From JAJTFW01 sp903922455 (GTDB lineage Bacteria > Bacteroidota > Bacteroidia > AKYH767-A > OLB10), in NCBI GenBank assembly GCA_943329665.2, contig CALQEU020000001.1, forward strand, positions 186,001 to 250,000: 64,000 bases of DNA, given 5' to 3'. The notes under the pieces were generated by a model. That model made no database searches and had not been told where the DNA came from. It saw nothing but the letters and a program-made list of their open reading frames with translations. Both the position numbers and the translations under genes were made by a program. The stretch's first letter is position 1, and each line of letters starts with the position of its first letter. Below, piece after piece: positions 8,984 to 17,349 of this stretch.

Positions 8984-10426
8984 ATGAAGATTAAGAATCA
9001 ATTGCTTCCCCTCCTTGGACTTGCGACGTTGTTTTTTTCAGCTTGTAATAACTACGACAAATCCGGCTCAACAGGATGGAGTTATAATGATGAGCGTAAT
9101 GGTGGTTTTGAAGTCGTACCTTATTTAGAGCAAGAAACCGGACCAGGATTAGTACTCATTGAAGGGGGAACCTTTGTCATGGGTCGTACCGAACAAGATG
9201 TAATTCAAGATTGGGATAACATGCCTCGTCGAGTAACGGTTTCTTCTTATTATTTAGATGAAACAGAGGTTTCTAATACGTATTGGTTAGAATACCTTTA
9301 TTGGTTAGGACGCGTATTCGCAACTGACTATCCAGAAGTTCAACGCAAAGCTTTACCCGATACACTCGTTTGGCGTGATCGTTTAGCTTTTAATGAACCT
9401 TATGTAGAATTATACCTTCGTCATCCTGCCTTTCAAGATTATCCTGTTGTAGGTGTAAACTGGTTACAGTGTAACGACTTTTGCGCTTGGCGTACCGATC
9501 GTGTGAATGAGCAAATTTTAATTCGTGAAGGAATCCTTCGTGTAAATCCTGCTCAGGTGAATGAAGACAACTTTAATACGGATGCTTATTTCGCAGGTCA
9601 ATATGAAGGCCTTGTAAAAAGCCCATTGGAAGATTTGAATCCAAATATCGATACTCGTAAAGTAAGAATGGAAGATGGTATTCTTTTACCGAGATATCGC
9701 CTTCCAACGGAAGCTGAGTGGGAGTTTGCATCCTTAGCTTTAATTGGAAATACTGTTTTTGAAAACGTAAATGAGCGTAAACTTTATCCTTGGAGCGGAC
9801 ACGGTGTTCGTAATTCTGAAGATAAATGGCAAGGTGAAATGTTAGCGAACTTTAAGCGTGGTCGAGGTGATAATATGGGAGTATCCGGTAAGTTGAATGA
9901 TAATGCCGATATCACAGCACCCGTTTATTCTTACTCACCAAATGATTATGGTTTATATAATATGGGTGGTAACGTTGCAGAGTGGGTGATGGATGTGTTT
10001 CGTCCTTTATCTCATGAAGATAAAACCGATTTCCGTTCTTTCCGTGGAAACGTTTACGATACGCAAGTAACCGATGAAGAAGGTTCAATCGCGGAAAAAG
10101 ACACATTGGGCCGAATCATGAAACGTGATGTAACCGAACAAGAAGCTTCTACACGTAGAAATTACCAAAAAGCAGACAATATCAACTATATTGATGGTGA
10201 TGAGCCTGATTATGCGACGTATAATAGCGGTAGTGCAACTTTAGTAGATGACAAAGCTCGTGTTATAAAAGGTGGATCATGGAAAGATCGCGCCTACTAT
10301 TTGACTCCTGGTTCTCGTCGCTTTTTGGATCAAGAACAATCTACTGATTGGTTAGGTTTCCGTTGTGCCATGGCACGTGTAGGTAGCCCCATTGGATTAG
10401 GTGGAAAGAAAACAAGTAAGCGTTAA
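8984..10426 (+). CDS. gldJ: gliding motility-associated lipoprotein GldJ
   Basis: GldJ is an outer-membrane lipoprotein of the gliding/T9SS apparatus with a formylglycine-generating-enzyme (FGE/sulfatase-modifying) fold and no known enzymatic role. The signal peptide ends in lipobox FSAC (C21). The FGE domain covers most of the rest: GLVLIEGGTFVMGRTEQDV, YYLDETEVSN, LPDTLVWRDRL, HPAFQDYPVVGVNWLQ, YRLPTEAEWEFA, YGLYNMGGNVAEWVMDVFRP and VIKGGSWKDRAYYL. The phrases LPDTLVWR, WRTDRVNE and WDNMPRRV match my recollection of GldJ better than the related GldK. In Flavobacterium johnsoniae gldJ lies beside porU/porV, which agrees with the context here. A strong terminator follows. Confidence 0.92.
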   Translation: MKIKNQLLPLLGLATLFFSACNNYDKSGSTGWSYNDERNGGFEVVPYLEQETGPGLVLIEGGTFVMGRTEQDVIQDWDNMPRRVTVSSYYLDETEVSNTYWLEYLYWLGRVFATDYPEVQRKALPDTLVWRDRLAFNEPYVELYLRHPAFQDYPVVGVNWLQCNDFCAWRTDRVNEQILIREGILRVNPAQVNEDNFNTDAYFAGQYEGLVKSPLEDLNPNIDTRKVRMEDGILLPRYRLPTEAEWEFASLALIGNTVFENVNERKLYPWSGHGVRNSEDKWQGEMLANFKRGRGDNMGVSGKLNDNADITAPVYSYSPNDYGLYNMGGNVAEWVMDVFRPLSHEDKTDFRSFRGNVYDTQVTDEEGSIAEKDTLGRIMKRDVTEQEASTRRNYQKADNINYIDGDEPDYATYNSGSATLVDDKARVIKGGSWKDRAYYLTPGSRRFLDQEQSTDWLGFRCAMARVGSPIGLGGKKTSKR

Positions 10427-10444
10427 GCTGCAAAAAAATAAATG

Positions 10445-10480
10445 AAAAGAGGCTTCCCATTATGGTAAGCCTCTTTTTTT
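10445..10480 (+). terminator. intrinsic terminator after gldJ
   Basis: An 11-bp stem, AAAAGAGGCTT (10445-10455) pairing with AAGCCTCTTTT (10467-10477), has an 11-base loop and leads into a run of T. Confidence 0.85.
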
Positions 10481-10563
10481 ATGTTCTAAGTTCTTTAATG
10501 TTGCCTGTTGAATAATTTAATGATTCTAGTAATTTCTTCAAGAGAATTCAATTTTTTTTCCAA

Positions 10564-10571
10564 TAAGTTTG
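10564..10571 (+). promoter_or_regulatory. predicted -7 box of the small gene-ftsE pair
   Basis: TAAGTTTG is a perfect TAnnTTTG match, 12 bases before the ATG at 10584 and downstream of the gldJ terminator. No convincing -33 element was found. Confidence 0.4.
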
Positions 10572-10583
10572 CAAGTAAGAATC

Positions 10584-10796
10584 ATGTCGAAGTATTACCT
10601 ATTAAAAATTCAAGGCAAAGCTAAAATTCCTGATTATGTTCAATTGAGAGATGAACAATTCACGCTTCTGGCTTATTTTCGATTGGATCGACCAGAAAAA
10701 GCTTTGGCTAAGATAGGCTTGCAAGCAGAAGAAGCTCGCATGCTTGAATTCTTGGGAAGTATTCCTTTCGGAAAAGTTACTGAATGGAATTTGTAA
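10584..10796 (+). CDS. small conserved-looking protein of unknown function
   Basis: This is a 70-residue soluble protein starting MSKYYLLKIQGK. The ATG start is preferred over an in-frame TTG 15 bases upstream. It has no signal peptide, membrane segment or recognisable motif. The composition is ordinary, with a beta-like N-terminal third and a helical middle (RPEKALAKIGLQAEEARML). It is followed 29 bases later by ftsE on the same strand and preceded by a promoter-like box, so the two are probably co-transcribed. I do not recognise the family. The clean codon use and context make it likely to be real. Confidence 0.65.
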   Translation: MSKYYLLKIQGKAKIPDYVQLRDEQFTLLAYFRLDRPEKALAKIGLQAEEARMLEFLGSIPFGKVTEWNL

Positions 10797-10825
10797 GTTC
10801 ATCTATATAACCAGAAGATAAAAAA

Positions 10826-11497
10826 ATGTCAGATACTATTATTGATCTTAAAAATGTAAATGTGTTTCACAAGAAAAATCTTTTGTTGAACAATGTGAAT
10901 TTAAATGTTAAGCGTGGCGAGTTTGTTTACCTCATAGGGAAAACGGGAACAGGAAAAAGTTCAATTATGAGTCTGCTTTATGGAGAATTGCCCATGCCCC
11001 AAGGGGAAGGTTATGTGGCCGGATTTGAATTGCATAATTTGAAGATGAGTGACATTCCTAAATTAAGAAGGAAGCTTGGCATTATCTTTCAGGACTTTCA
11101 ACTTTTAACAGATCGCACAGCAAAAGAAAATCTGATGTTTTATTTAAAAGCAATAGGATGGGACGACAAGAAAAAAATGGAAGAAAGGGTAAGCGATGTT
11201 TTAGGAAAAGTAGGACTAAGTACAAAAGGATTTAAAATGCCGTATGAATTATCGGGCGGCGAACAACAACGATTGGTTATTGCACGCGCACTTCTAAATG
11301 ACCCCGATTTAATTTTAGCCGATGAACCTACCGGAAATCTCGATCCAGAAACCAGTAATGAAATCATGAATTTGCTTTTTGATATCAGTAGAAACAGTAG
11401 AGCCGTGGTGATGGTAACACATAACTATGGCTTGATGGAAAAATTTCCTTCTAGAGTTGTAAAAGTAGATGCAGGAGTTTTAGGTCCGCATTCGTAA
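10826..11497 (+). CDS. ftsE: FtsE-like ABC transporter ATP-binding protein
   Basis: FtsE is the ATPase of the FtsEX complex that couples cell division to peptidoglycan hydrolysis. The 223-residue single ABC domain shows Walker A GKTGTGKSS (from residue 38), a Q-loop in GIIFQDFQLLTDRTAKEN, signature LSGGEQQR (from residue 142), Walker B LILADEPTGNLDPETS, and H-loop MVTHNYGLM. The DFQLL-x-DRTA Q-loop region and the overall length match FtsE rather than LolD or MacB. No ftsX follows; the next gene is convergent. Split ftsE and ftsX loci are plausible in this phylum, but that needs the full genome. The ATG is preceded by an A-rich leader. Confidence 0.82.
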   Translation: MSDTIIDLKNVNVFHKKNLLLNNVNLNVKRGEFVYLIGKTGTGKSSIMSLLYGELPMPQGEGYVAGFELHNLKMSDIPKLRRKLGIIFQDFQLLTDRTAKENLMFYLKAIGWDDKKKMEERVSDVLGKVGLSTKGFKMPYELSGGEQQRLVIARALLNDPDLILADEPTGNLDPETSNEIMNLLFDISRNSRAVVMVTHNYGLMEKFPSRVVKVDAGVLGPHS

Positions 11498-11505
11498 ATT
11501 AATAT

Positions 11506-12627
11506 TTATTGGTTGTAAATCTGATCCAAAAGCATTTTAGCATTGGACATATTATCGTAATTTTCTGAAAGTATTATTTTGCGTTTTTCAATTTCCTCAT
11601 TGGTAAATGGTAAAGCAAATAGTGAATTCGCTTTCTGTGCAAAATTAGAAATGTCATTTGCCATAGTGCACGCGTTTTCTAATGAAGTTCCGCTTAGCAT
11701 CATGGAATTGGCTAAAACAAATCGACCAGAGTATAACGCATGTAGCAATTTGAGTTTTACACCACTCTCTTGAAAACTGGGGAGTAAGTGGACATGCGCT
11801 TCAGAAATCAACCTTTGCATTTCTTCATCTGATGGATTTTCAACAAGCGTAATTTTTGAGGATTGATTAATCTTCTTCCGGAGTAGTGTGCCGCATCCAC
11901 TCCCAGCAATAATCAATGGATGATTTAGAAGCGTAGAGATATTTTCAACTAACCAGATTGCCGCTTTTTCATTTTCAGCAACCCCCAAGTTCCCATGATA
12001 TAAACTGTAGTTACCATTGCCAATGTTCGATTTTATTTCGTCATGGTGATGAAAAGGAGGAAGAAGGAAAGAGTTCCCCCATTTCTGAAAATATTTTTTA
12101 TCCGTAGAAGAAATGGCACCAATGTACTGAGCGTTTTTTAATTTCTTTTCGTAGTATTTTAGTTTTATAGATTCAGAAAGAAAAAACATTTTTTTCAAAA
12201 AGCTTTTTTCTGCTTTGTATAGATAGCCATAATATTCATGTTCGATATTATGAGCACGCACAACTTTTACTCGATCTTTTAAAAAAGCATGGGAAAGTAA
12301 ATGTGCAGTATGTAGCCCCTCAAATAAAATAGGATGTTGGTCAGCTAGTAATCGTTGAAGTAATTCGGGGTGAGTTCGAGTAGTTACAATGAAAGGGTCA
12401 AGACTAAATATTTTTTTTAGAGAAGTGTATCGTGGGTAATAATGTACCTCTTTGCAAAAATTAGTTAAATCTTTATTTTCTTTTCTGCCATAGGTAAAGC
12501 AATGTAAGACGATTTCTATTCCGAGTCGATGTAAATGTCTGATTTTATTGAAAACATCAATCGCGCCCCCGTAATCTGCTGGTAACGGAACATCAAATGA
12601 AATGATATGAAGTTGTTTATTTATCAA
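11506..12627 (-). CDS. glycosyltransferase, GT4-like (GT-B fold)
   Basis: This is a 373-residue cytoplasmic protein with a GT-B type layout. The N-terminal half has the acceptor-side motif PLPADYGGAIDVFNKIRHL and RAHNIEHEYYGYL. The C-terminal half has the nucleotide-sugar domain with YHGNLGVAENEKAAIWL, LIIAGSGCG and LLPSFQESGVKLKLLHALYSG. The usual E-x7-E motif is altered, since only the first Glu (QES) is clear. The start is a TTG that overlaps the end of the upstream glycosyltransferase by 11 bases; no ATG is available nearby, so translational coupling is likely. Together the two enzymes probably extend a surface glycan. Donor and acceptor cannot be told. Confidence 0.82.
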   Translation of the reverse strand: MINKQLHIISFDVPLPADYGGAIDVFNKIRHLHRLGIEIVLHCFTYGRKENKDLTNFCKEVHYYPRYTSLKKIFSLDPFIVTTRTHPELLQRLLADQHPILFEGLHTAHLLSHAFLKDRVKVVRAHNIEHEYYGYLYKAEKSFLKKMFFLSESIKLKYYEKKLKNAQYIGAISSTDKKYFQKWGNSFLLPPFHHHDEIKSNIGNGNYSLYHGNLGVAENEKAAIWLVENISTLLNHPLIIAGSGCGTLLRKKINQSSKITLVENPSDEEMQRLISEAHVHLLPSFQESGVKLKLLHALYSGRFVLANSMMLSGTSLENACTMANDISNFAQKANSLFALPFTNEEIEKRKIILSENYDNMSNAKMLLDQIYNQ

Positions 12628-13747
12628 TGGAAGAAAAAATACTTAGTAGTTTACTTTTTTCATGATCCCAGTTCAATTCTTGTGAAGCTGCTTTTAAATT
12701 CTCTTGCCATGTAAGACGCATCTCTTTATTATCAATCATTTTGTTCATCAAAGTAGCAAGGTTTTTTATATTGTGGTCTGGACTTATACAACCGATGTTG
12801 TATCCTTCAATTATTTTCTTCACTTCAGGCAAATCACTGGCTAAGATGGGTACACCCGCCTGTATGTAATCAAAGATTTTGTTGGGTAGACTAAATCTAT
12901 AATTAAGATTTGTGTTTTTGTCTAGACTTAATCCTAAATCCGCACAAAGTGTATAAAGGAAGAGTTCAGATGGAGATTTTTTTGGTTCGAACTTTACTTT
13001 TTCATTTAGACGCAATTCTACAACCATTAATTTTAATGCAGGAATTACATCTCCACTTCCAATGATAAGCAAAATGGCATTTTCAACATATTGCATTGCC
13101 TGCACAGCTTCTTCTGCCCCTCGCTGAATATTTATTCCTGCTCCTTGTAAAATGATAGTGGCCTTATCACTCGGTAATCGCAATTCTCTTTTGATAATGT
13201 CAAGGTCGGTTCGAATTTGAAATTTCACCTCGGGCATATTTCGAATTACGTTGAATTTTATTTTGTATTCGTCTTCATACAATTGAGCAATGCTCGAATT
13301 TACCGTGTAGGCATATTGGATTTTAGGAACTATAAACGATTCTATTCTTTTCCATATTGCTTTAACTTTTGGACGTTGGCTGAGTTCCGGGACACCTGTA
13401 AAATACTCGTGACTATCGTAAACAAGTGGTATTCCTTTGATTTTTGAAACTAAAAAATTAGCTGGCAACGTATCTAAATCATTACTGAGAAGGATGTCGG
13501 CTTGGTTCCACAAGAGGTACCAAAATAATCGTAAATTGTAATTTAGATAGAAAAAAGGTCCTTTGTTGACCCATAGTTTGAATCGTGTTATTCTAAACCG
13601 CTTTCCTTTCATTTCAATTGAATCCGAAAGAACGCGTCCAACCAGCATCACTTGATATCCTGCCTCTTTTAAAGTACCTGCGGCTCGTTGAACCCTTTGG
13701 TCAGTTACTAAATCAGAGGTTACACTTATAATTATTCTATCAGCCAC
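12617..13747 (-). CDS. glycosyltransferase, GT4-like (GT-B fold)
   Basis: This is a 376-residue GT-B type glycosyltransferase. The GTG start is followed by IIISVTSDLVTDQRVQRAA, an N-terminal segment typical of this group. Further on are ADILLSNDLDTLPANFLVSK, LVYDSHEYFTGVPEL, and in the C-terminal domain ATIILQGAGINIQRG and FSLPNKIFDYIQAGVPILAS, which carries the donor-binding region. It is the first gene of a two-gene minus-strand unit and overlaps the next glycosyltransferase. A role in capsule, O-antigen or exopolysaccharide assembly is inferred from family only. Confidence 0.84.
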   Translation of the reverse strand: MADRIIISVTSDLVTDQRVQRAAGTLKEAGYQVMLVGRVLSDSIEMKGKRFRITRFKLWVNKGPFFYLNYNLRLFWYLLWNQADILLSNDLDTLPANFLVSKIKGIPLVYDSHEYFTGVPELSQRPKVKAIWKRIESFIVPKIQYAYTVNSSIAQLYEDEYKIKFNVIRNMPEVKFQIRTDLDIIKRELRLPSDKATIILQGAGINIQRGAEEAVQAMQYVENAILLIIGSGDVIPALKLMVVELRLNEKVKFEPKKSPSELFLYTLCADLGLSLDKNTNLNYRFSLPNKIFDYIQAGVPILASDLPEVKKIIEGYNIGCISPDHNIKNLATLMNKMIDNKEMRLTWQENLKAASQELNWDHEKSKLLSIFSSIDK

Positions 13748-14103
13748 AACTGCGAAGGTAATTCTTATCTAGCTGAATTCTTTTTATTGGGTACCATCCA
13801 TAATGTTAATTGATTGATTAACAAACTTTCTCATTTTATTATTAGAAATATCATGTTCAAACAACTTTCTATTTCATAATAAAATCAGAAATATGGCAAA
13901 TTCTGAAAGGATTTGAAAAGCTCAGCATTCAAGTTAATTTTGCCTTTGCCTAAACATAACTATTGAGGTTCCTCAAGTCTGTAAATGCTTGTAGATTGAA
14001 TGATTTCGAACACATTTGCCAATTACTTTTAATAGGTGTCGTATAAAAATTTGATATTTAATGAGATGTGTCAATGCAATCTCTATTTTAAATCCTTTTA
14101 TAA
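13748..14103. other. long intergenic region, no gene seen
   Basis: This AT-rich stretch separates the minus-strand glycosyltransferases from secDF. No open frame with coding character is seen on either strand. The only structures noted are a small perfect palindrome, TTGAGG-TT-CCTCAA (13963-13976), and short AT-rich inverted repeats near 13833-13885. The secDF promoter follows it. Confidence 0.6.
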
Positions 14104-14135
14104 ATTGTTTCGTATGCACGCATCAGCTATATTTG
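14104..14135 (+). promoter_or_regulatory. predicted promoter of secDF
   Basis: ATTG at 14104-14107, then 20 bases, then TATATTTG at 14128-14135. This matches the Bacteroidota TTTG-N19-21-TAnnTTTG pattern with one mismatch. The secDF ATG is 30 bases downstream. Confidence 0.6.
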
Positions 14136-14164
14136 CCCGCTCTATAAATTAATATAATCTATCA

Positions 14165-17100
14165 ATGCAAAGTAAAGGTGCTATTAAACTATTTGCCATC
14201 GTTTTGGCTCTGGTTTGCCTCTATCAACTCTCATTTACCCTGGTTACACGTGGGGTGGAGGCTGATGCAAGAGAGTATGCGAATAACGATCCTATAAAAG
14301 AGAAAGAATATCTCGATTCGATTGGTCCTAAAGGTGTTTACAACATCGGAGTTAAGGACTACTCCTACCTTGAGTGCAAGGAAAGAGAAATCAATCTTGG
14401 TCTTGACTTGAAAGGTGGAATGAACGTAACGTTGGAGGTATCCGTGATGGATCTTGTTCGTTCTATGGCCGGTCAAAATGTTGAAGATCCTACCTTTAAA
14501 AAAGCGATTGATCGTGCTGCAGAATTACAACGTAATAGCAACAAGGATTTTGTTACGTTGTTCGGACAAGCTTTTACTGAAGTTGATCCAAATGCCAGCC
14601 TTGCCGCGGTATTTGCGAATATCGAGAATCAGGATAAGATCAAATTTAACTCAACCAATCTGCAAGTATTGAAAGTATTAAAAGAGGAGTCTGATGCAGC
14701 CATCAGTCGTTCATTTAATATCCTTCGTACGCGTATCGATAAGTTCGGTGTATCTCAACCCAATATTCAACAATTAGGTTCTGGACGAATCTTGGTAGAA
14801 TTACCAGGAGTGAAAGAGCCGGATCGTGTACGTAAACTCCTTCAAGGAACGGCGAAATTAGAATTCTGGGAAACTTACACCTTTGGTGAAGTAGCTCCCG
14901 GATTAGTTGCTGTGAATACGATGTTGGCGAATAAAAGTAAGAAGGATTCTTTGTTAGGAAGTTCAACTTCAGTTATTGATTCTAGTGCAACAACTAGTGC
15001 CACTCCTATCGATACAACTACAACTAAGGATACAACAAAAGTTTCTTTGGTTGATAAGATGGGTAAAGATTCTACAGCAGCAAAGGACACGGCAGGTGGT
15101 AAAACTTTTGAAGAATTTGCTCGTGAAAACCCATTGTTCGCAGTGTTATTCCCTTCTGATGGACAAGTACGTACGCAAGAAGAAAAAAACATAGTAGATA
15201 AGCAATGTGTCATCGGTTATTCTTTGATTAAGGATACCGCTAAAGTGAATCGCATTTTAGAACGCGATGATGTTAAAGCAGCACTGCCAAAAAATCTACG
15301 TTTATTATGGACGGTTAAGCCCCGTTCAGCTGAAACTCAATCTCTGGAATTAATTGGTATTAAGAGTGCAGGTCGTGATGGAAAAGCACCCTTAGATGGT
15401 GCTGCTATTTCAGATGCTCGTCAAGACTTCGGTCAATTCAATAGTAAGCCTGAAATTAGTATGAGAATGAATCCAGATGGCGCTAAAGTTTGGAAGCGTC
15501 TTACGGGTGAAAATGTCGGAAAGTCAATTGCAATTGTACTTGATGATTATGTATACAGCTTCCCGAACGTTCAAGGCGAAATCGCAGGTGGAAGTTCAAG
15601 CATCACAGGAAATTTTGAAATTAATGAAGCAAAAGATTTAGCAAATATTTTAAAGGCTGGTAAACTTCCTGCTCCCGCACGTATCGTGGAAGAAGCCGTA
15701 GTGGGTCCATCTTTAGGAGCGGAAGCTATTCAAAATGGATTACTTTCCTTTGTAGTTGCATTGTGTATCGTATTCTTCTTTATGGCCTTCTATTATAGCA
15801 AGGCAGGTATTGTTGCAGATATTACTCTCGTAGTTAATATGTTTTTTATTATGGGTGTACTCGCTTCTTTGGGTGCAGTTCTCACGCTTCCTGGTATCGC
15901 AGGTATCGTGTTAATCATTGCACTTTCTGTGGATGCAAACATTCTTATTTTTGAAAGGATTCGTGAAGAGTTGCGTTTAGGAAAAGGTTTGCGTTTGGCA
16001 ATTTCTGATGGTTACAAGCATGCCTTCTCTTCTATCATCGACTCCAATGTGACTACGTTGCTACTAGGTATTATCCTTTATTCTTTTGGTAGTGGACCTG
16101 TTCAAGGTTTCGCAACCACCTTGATTATTGGTATCCTTTGTTCATTATTCTCTGCTATATTTATTAGCCGTTTAATTTTTGAATATTTATTAGATAAGAA
16201 TAAGGATATTCCTTTCTGGACAAATGCAACGAAGGATCCTTATAAAAATATTAATCTTCCATTTGTAGAGAATCGTAAGAAGTATTATATCATCTCAGGA
16301 ATTGTAATCGCTGCCGGAATTTTTTCAATCGGTATGAAAGGATTTAATTTCGGTGTGGACTTCGACGGAGGTCGTACGTTTGTTGTTCAGTTCGACAATG
16401 CTACTTCTACACAAGCCATTCGAGAATCATTGGCTGTTCCTTTTGGAGAAGCTCCTGATGTAAAAACTTTCGGTACCGATAATCGCTACAAGATCACCAC
16501 CGATTATTTGATTGAGGAAAATACTGCAGAAGCACAAGCAGCTGTAACGAAAGCTTTATATGAAGGAGTGAAAGGTCAGTTTGCAGGTATTGATCAAGCT
16601 AAATTCCAAGAGACAAAAATTATTAATTCTCAAAAAGTAGGGCCTACTGTTGCGGATGATATTAAGTCGTCGGCATTCTTCGCTATTATCTTTGGATGTG
16701 CTTTGATGTTTTTATACATCCTTATACGATTCAAAAAATGGCAGTATGGTTTGGGTGCTACGGTAGCCTTGTTGCATGACGTATTATTGATTCTTTCCAT
16801 CTTCTCCATCTTTAACGGAATTCTTCCTTTCACGCTTGAAATCAACCAAGACTTTATCGCGGCATTGTTAACGGTTATGGGTTATTCCATGACGGATACA
16901 GTTGTGGTATTTGATAGGATTCGAGAGTATTTAGGAATTCACCCGAACACCGATAAGAAAATAGTTATTAATAATGCATTGAATTCTACGTTGAGCAGAA
17001 CCATGAATACTTCGTTGGCTACTTTCTTCGTATTACTCGCCATCTTCATATTTGGTGGTGATGTGATTCGTGGATTTATCTTCGCATTGTTAATCGGTAT

Positions 17101-17176
17101 TTTAGTAGGAACATACAGCTCATTATGTATCGCTTCTCCAATTGTAATCGACTTCGATAAAAAAGATAAGAAGTAA
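14165..17176 (+). CDS. secDF: protein translocase subunit SecDF (fused)
   Basis: SecD and SecF use the proton gradient to pull exported proteins through SecYEG. Here they are one 1003-residue polypeptide, as is common in Bacteroidota. The order is N-terminal TM, SecD periplasmic domain with LGLDLKGGMNVTLEV, a Ser/Thr/Lys/Asp-rich insertion at about residues 257-313, then IRTEEK-type P1 head sequence. The six-TM SecD block follows (VVGPSLGAEAIQNG, LVVNMFFIMGVLASL, LSVDANILIFERIREEL), then the SecF half (FNFGVDFDGGRTFVVQF, VGPTVADDIKSSA, YSMTDTVVVFDRIREYL). Both VDAN-ILIFERIREEL and TDTVVVFDRIRE motifs are intact. It stands alone with its own promoter and terminator. Confidence 0.97.
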   Translation: MQSKGAIKLFAIVLALVCLYQLSFTLVTRGVEADAREYANNDPIKEKEYLDSIGPKGVYNIGVKDYSYLECKEREINLGLDLKGGMNVTLEVSVMDLVRSMAGQNVEDPTFKKAIDRAAELQRNSNKDFVTLFGQAFTEVDPNASLAAVFANIENQDKIKFNSTNLQVLKVLKEESDAAISRSFNILRTRIDKFGVSQPNIQQLGSGRILVELPGVKEPDRVRKLLQGTAKLEFWETYTFGEVAPGLVAVNTMLANKSKKDSLLGSSTSVIDSSATTSATPIDTTTTKDTTKVSLVDKMGKDSTAAKDTAGGKTFEEFARENPLFAVLFPSDGQVRTQEEKNIVDKQCVIGYSLIKDTAKVNRILERDDVKAALPKNLRLLWTVKPRSAETQSLELIGIKSAGRDGKAPLDGAAISDARQDFGQFNSKPEISMRMNPDGAKVWKRLTGENVGKSIAIVLDDYVYSFPNVQGEIAGGSSSITGNFEINEAKDLANILKAGKLPAPARIVEEAVVGPSLGAEAIQNGLLSFVVALCIVFFFMAFYYSKAGIVADITLVVNMFFIMGVLASLGAVLTLPGIAGIVLIIALSVDANILIFERIREELRLGKGLRLAISDGYKHAFSSIIDSNVTTLLLGIILYSFGSGPVQGFATTLIIGILCSLFSAIFISRLIFEYLLDKNKDIPFWTNATKDPYKNINLPFVENRKKYYIISGIVIAAGIFSIGMKGFNFGVDFDGGRTFVVQFDNATSTQAIRESLAVPFGEAPDVKTFGTDNRYKITTDYLIEENTAEAQAAVTKALYEGVKGQFAGIDQAKFQETKIINSQKVGPTVADDIKSSAFFAIIFGCALMFLYILIRFKKWQYGLGATVALLHDVLLILSIFSIFNGILPFTLEINQDFIAALLTVMGYSMTDTVVVFDRIREYLGIHPNTDKKIVINNALNSTLSRTMNTSLATFFVLLAIFIFGGDVIRGFIFALLIGILVGTYSSLCIASPIVIDFDKKDKK

Positions 17177-17195
17177 TTAGTGATTGATATAATTT

Positions 17196-17225
17196 AAAAA
17201 AGGGGCCTTGAGCCCCTTTTTTTTA
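17196..17225 (+). terminator. intrinsic terminator after secDF
   Basis: The stem AAAAAAGGGGC / GCCCCTTTTTT, with a five-base loop CTTGA, runs into eight T residues. Confidence 0.9.
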
Positions 17226-17301
17226 TTCCAGTTATATGTCATTTTAATTATAAATTGCGATTGTTCAGAATATATTCGATGAGTCTACAAGAAATCCTTT
17301 G

Positions 17302-17309
17302 TATTTTTG
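17302..17309 (+). promoter_or_regulatory. predicted -7 box upstream of the gene at 17350
   Basis: TATTTTTG matches TAnnTTTG, 40 bases before the ATG at 17350 and after the secDF terminator. No clear -33 TTTG is present. Confidence 0.35.
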
Positions 17310-17349
17310 CTTGTGATTTTAAAATTTGAAATGAGTAAAATCAACAGCT

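Noticed and set aside
8984..10426. GldK/PorK assignment
   Set aside because: The lipoprotein and FGE domain fit both, but WDNMPRRV, LPDTLVWR and the porU/porV neighbourhood fit GldJ.
14875..15213. Opposite-strand 112-residue frame in secDF
   Set aside because: It is caused by the repetitive Ser/Thr codons of the SecD insertion; the sense frame is a confirmed core gene.
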